From the NCBI GenBank assembly GCA_030650265.1, contig JAUSEJ010000045.1, forward strand, positions 1 to 11,561: 11,561 bases of DNA. The letters are read 5' to 3'. Numbering within the stretch: position 1 is the first letter of the stretch; each line of letters opens with the position of its first letter. Of this stretch, positions 9,789 to 11,561 are shown in pieces. The notes under the pieces were generated by a model. That model saw only the letters and a list, made by a program, of their open reading frames with translations, did not search any database and was not told the DNA's origin. The DNA is from Dehalococcoidia bacterium. Lineage in GTDB: Bacteria; Chloroflexota; Dehalococcoidia; JACPQF01. The translations under genes and the position numbers were made by a program.

Positions 9789-11561
9789 GTGCCTAAGGTT
9801 TTGATTTCTGCTGCCGTGGTTTTGGCTGGTCTTCTTCTGATCATTGGTCTGAGAACTGCCTCTCCTGTTGCCCTCGGAAGTGAAGAAAGTCTCCAACTCG
9901 ATGGCCCCAAGCCGAACATCTTGCAAGCCGAGAGCGGCGTTTTGAGCGATGCTGGTAGTATCATGGGTGTTCAGGTTTATGGCGGGTTCTGGCCAATTAC
10001 GACTACGCAGAAGTTGGAAGAACTAGGCGCCCGGTGGACGCGCATCACCATATCGTGGCACACTGTCGAGCCATACTACAGTCCGCCAACTTTCGACTTT
10101 AGCGCATATGATTCTATTATTCAGGAGCTAACCGCGGCCGGAATTGTGCCCATTTTAGAGTTCAGACAGAACCCCACCTGGGCAGCGGCGACCACCTGCG
10201 GACCCATTTCGCCGACTATTAGCGCCGGCAAGAACGGACTCGACGCCTTCAGAGAGGTTGTGACTGCGCTGGCCGATCATTATAGTAAGGCGCCCTACAA
10301 CGTGCATTATTGGGAGTTCTACAACGAGCCGGACAACAAAAGCGTCGATTATGCATGGTTGGGCGGCTGTTGGGGCAATGATCCGAAGGCCTACAGGGAC
10401 ATGCTCCAGGTCGCCCATGACGCTCTGCAGGCCGTGGATCCGAGTGCCAAGGTGGTTCTCGGCGGTCTGGCGCACCAGCCCACGCCACCAATATTTAACT
10501 TCAATTTTCTCAAAGAGATCATTGACGAGGGCGCTGCCCCCTATTTCGACATCGTGAACTTTCACTTCTATTCGAACCAGGCCTGGAGTTTCGGTCCAGG
10601 CGGCACTCACGGCAACTTCGGCTACGATATTCTGGGCAAGCTTGGCGAGATTCGCAAGGAGATGTCAGACAAGGGGGTGAGCAAGCCTGTAGTGGTAACG
10701 GAAGTGGGTTGGACGTACGGCCCCACGCAAAGCGATTTCGCGGAGAGGCAAGCACGATACGTCCCCAAGCTCTATGCGCGCGCTATCGTCTCCGATGTCA
10801 AAGCTATGACCTGGTTCTCGCTGGAGGATCCGCCTGGGGTAGGCTCAACAAACATTGTTCCCTATGGACTTCTGAATATTGACTATACGCCAAAGGAATC
10901 GTATTGGGTCTATAAGTTTGCCGCAAGCGAGTTTGATGACGCGACCTTTTCTGGTAGTATCCAATCTGAAGTCACGCCGGGACAGTTTCCCAGCTTTTGC
11001 CAGCAGTGGTGGGACAACGACTGTGTGGTCGAGGGCTACAAGTACAGCAAAGCCAATGGTCAGAAGCGCGCGGTACTTTGGGCGCAGAACAAGGGGCCAG
11101 CGGCTCAAGACACTGGCCTGACGACAAAGGCCTACGACATTCAAGTTCAGGTCGTTCTCCCGGCGTGGGTAGTATCGGCAAGGGACAGGTTGGGCAATTC
11201 CATCATCTTTCCTCAGGCGTCTCGACTTATTACCCTTACCGATAGTCCGATCTACGTGTATGGTGGGATCCCGACTGCAACACCTACGTTGACGCCTTTA
11301 CCAACTAGGACGGCTACAGCAACTTCAACAGCCATGCCTACGCACACTAGCACGGCCACGCCAACCCCCACTTCTACATTTCCGCCTACGCCGACGCCTT
11401 TCGCAATCGATTCGGCCGGTTTCAGCGTCCCCTTCGATGTTTCTTTAACCAACGAGCAGTCACAGAGTCCGGCGATCGCCGTGGACTCCGACGGTGACAT
11501 CCACCTGGTCTGGGCTGACGGATCGCCGGGTGCGAGGCGCATTTTGTACAGCGTCTGGTCG
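9789..11561 (+). CDS. Secreted TIM-barrel glycoside hydrolase with Thr/Pro linker and start of a beta-propeller-like domain (partial)
   Basis: The frame is open from GTG 9789 to the window edge (591 codons, no stop), so the C-terminus is missing. Residues 1-30 form a signal peptide: Lys3, a hydrophobic core (VLISAAVVLAGLLLIIGL) and a likely cleavage after ALG. There is no lipobox Cys. From about residue 60 a clan GH-A-like (beta/alpha)8 barrel begins (VYGGFWPITTTQKLEELGARWTR). The likely acid/base is E180 in WEFYNEPDN, and the nucleophile is E305 in VVVTEVGW. This arrangement resembles GH39/GH5-type retaining glycosidases; the exact family and sugar are uncertain. A probable beta domain extends to about 490. 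Residues 495-538 are almost all Thr/Pro with Ala and Ser, a flexible linker. Residues about 559-577 (QSPAIAVDSDGDIHLVWAD) look like the first BNR/Asp-box-like propeller blade. The protein is probably an extracellular polysaccharide-degrading or cell-wall-modifying enzyme. Confidence 0.88.
   Translation, partial: MPKVLISAAVVLAGLLLIIGLRTASPVALGSEESLQLDGPKPNILQAESGVLSDAGSIMGVQVYGGFWPITTTQKLEELGARWTRITISWHTVEPYYSPPTFDFSAYDSIIQELTAAGIVPILEFRQNPTWAAATTCGPISPTISAGKNGLDAFREVVTALADHYSKAPYNVHYWEFYNEPDNKSVDYAWLGGCWGNDPKAYRDMLQVAHDALQAVDPSAKVVLGGLAHQPTPPIFNFNFLKEIIDEGAAPYFDIVNFHFYSNQAWSFGPGGTHGNFGYDILGKLGEIRKEMSDKGVSKPVVVTEVGWTYGPTQSDFAERQARYVPKLYARAIVSDVKAMTWFSLEDPPGVGSTNIVPYGLLNIDYTPKESYWVYKFAASEFDDATFSGSIQSEVTPGQFPSFCQQWWDNDCVVEGYKYSKANGQKRAVLWAQNKGPAAQDTGLTTKAYDIQVQVVLPAWVVSARDRLGNSIIFPQASRLITLTDSPIYVYGGIPTATPTLTPLPTRTATATSTAMPTHTSTATPTPTSTFPPTPTPFAIDSAGFSVPFDVSLTNEQSQSPAIAVDSDGDIHLVWADGSPGARRILYSVWS
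11271..11402 (+). repeat. Thr/Pro linker-encoding low-complexity repeat
   Basis: Irregular repeats of codon pairs such as CCN-ACN encode PTATPTLTPLPT, TSTATPTPTSTF and similar units between the glycosidase body and its C-terminal domain. Units are degenerate in their third positions. This linker composition is typical of secreted Chloroflexota proteins and is the best taxonomic hint in the window. Confidence 0.8.

Noticed and set aside
9721..9807. Short leader frame (ATG 9721) overlapping the glycosidase start
   Set aside because: It has no ribosome binding site, and its content shows no attenuator-like codon run; more likely chance.
1..11561. CRISPR array, insertion sequence, prophage or tRNA genes
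   Set aside because: No regularly spaced direct repeats, transposase or integrase motifs, terminal inverted repeats or tRNA cloverleaf were recognised on reading the window.

Overview
The window looks like a piece of a Chloroflexota (Anaerolineae-like) genome. This is inferred mainly from the Thr/Pro-rich linker in a secreted glycosidase at the right edge, a composition common in surface proteins of that phylum, together with moderately high GC content and the mixture of ETF, ECF-transporter and B12-dependent radical SAM genes. No rRNA, tRNA, insertion sequence or CRISPR array is visible, so taxonomy stays tentative.

Layout, left to right: (1) 1-125 is the 3' end of an electron transfer flavoprotein alpha subunit gene, followed by a strong GC-rich hairpin. 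(2) 259-787, minus strand, is a compact type II toxin-antitoxin pair (Phd/YefM-like antitoxin, RelE/ParE-like toxin) with its own sigma70-type promoter. (3) 1007-6941, plus strand, is a tightly spaced four-gene operon: bioY (biotin-binding S component), a thiolase, an AMP-forming acyl-CoA ligase, and a single 846-residue protein fusing two ECF ATPases to an EcfT transmembrane subunit. (4) 6957-9395, minus strand, is a two-gene unit: a B12-binding radical SAM enzyme followed by a SAM methyltransferase with a Cys-rich N-terminal module. (5) After a 393-base divergent intergenic region with two good promoters, 9789 to the window end encodes a secreted TIM-barrel glycosidase with a Thr/Pro linker and the start of a propeller-like domain.

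The centre of interest is the bioY operon. It encodes a whole biotin-type ECF transporter in two polypeptides (BioY plus the A-A-T fusion) and interleaves it with a ligase/thiolase pair. The gene set recalls the Bacillus subtilis yhfS-yhfT-yhfU group (thiolase, acyl-CoA ligase, BioY-like), so the likely theme is biotin uptake combined with processing of a fatty or dicarboxylic acid precursor of the pimeloyl moiety; this is inference. Three oddities stand out. The thiolase has Gly where the second catalytic Cys is expected. A G/C-rich imperfect palindrome lies in frame exactly at the second-ATPase/EcfT junction. A degenerate 9-bp tandem repeat fills the thiolase-ligase gap and supplies the ligase ribosome binding site.
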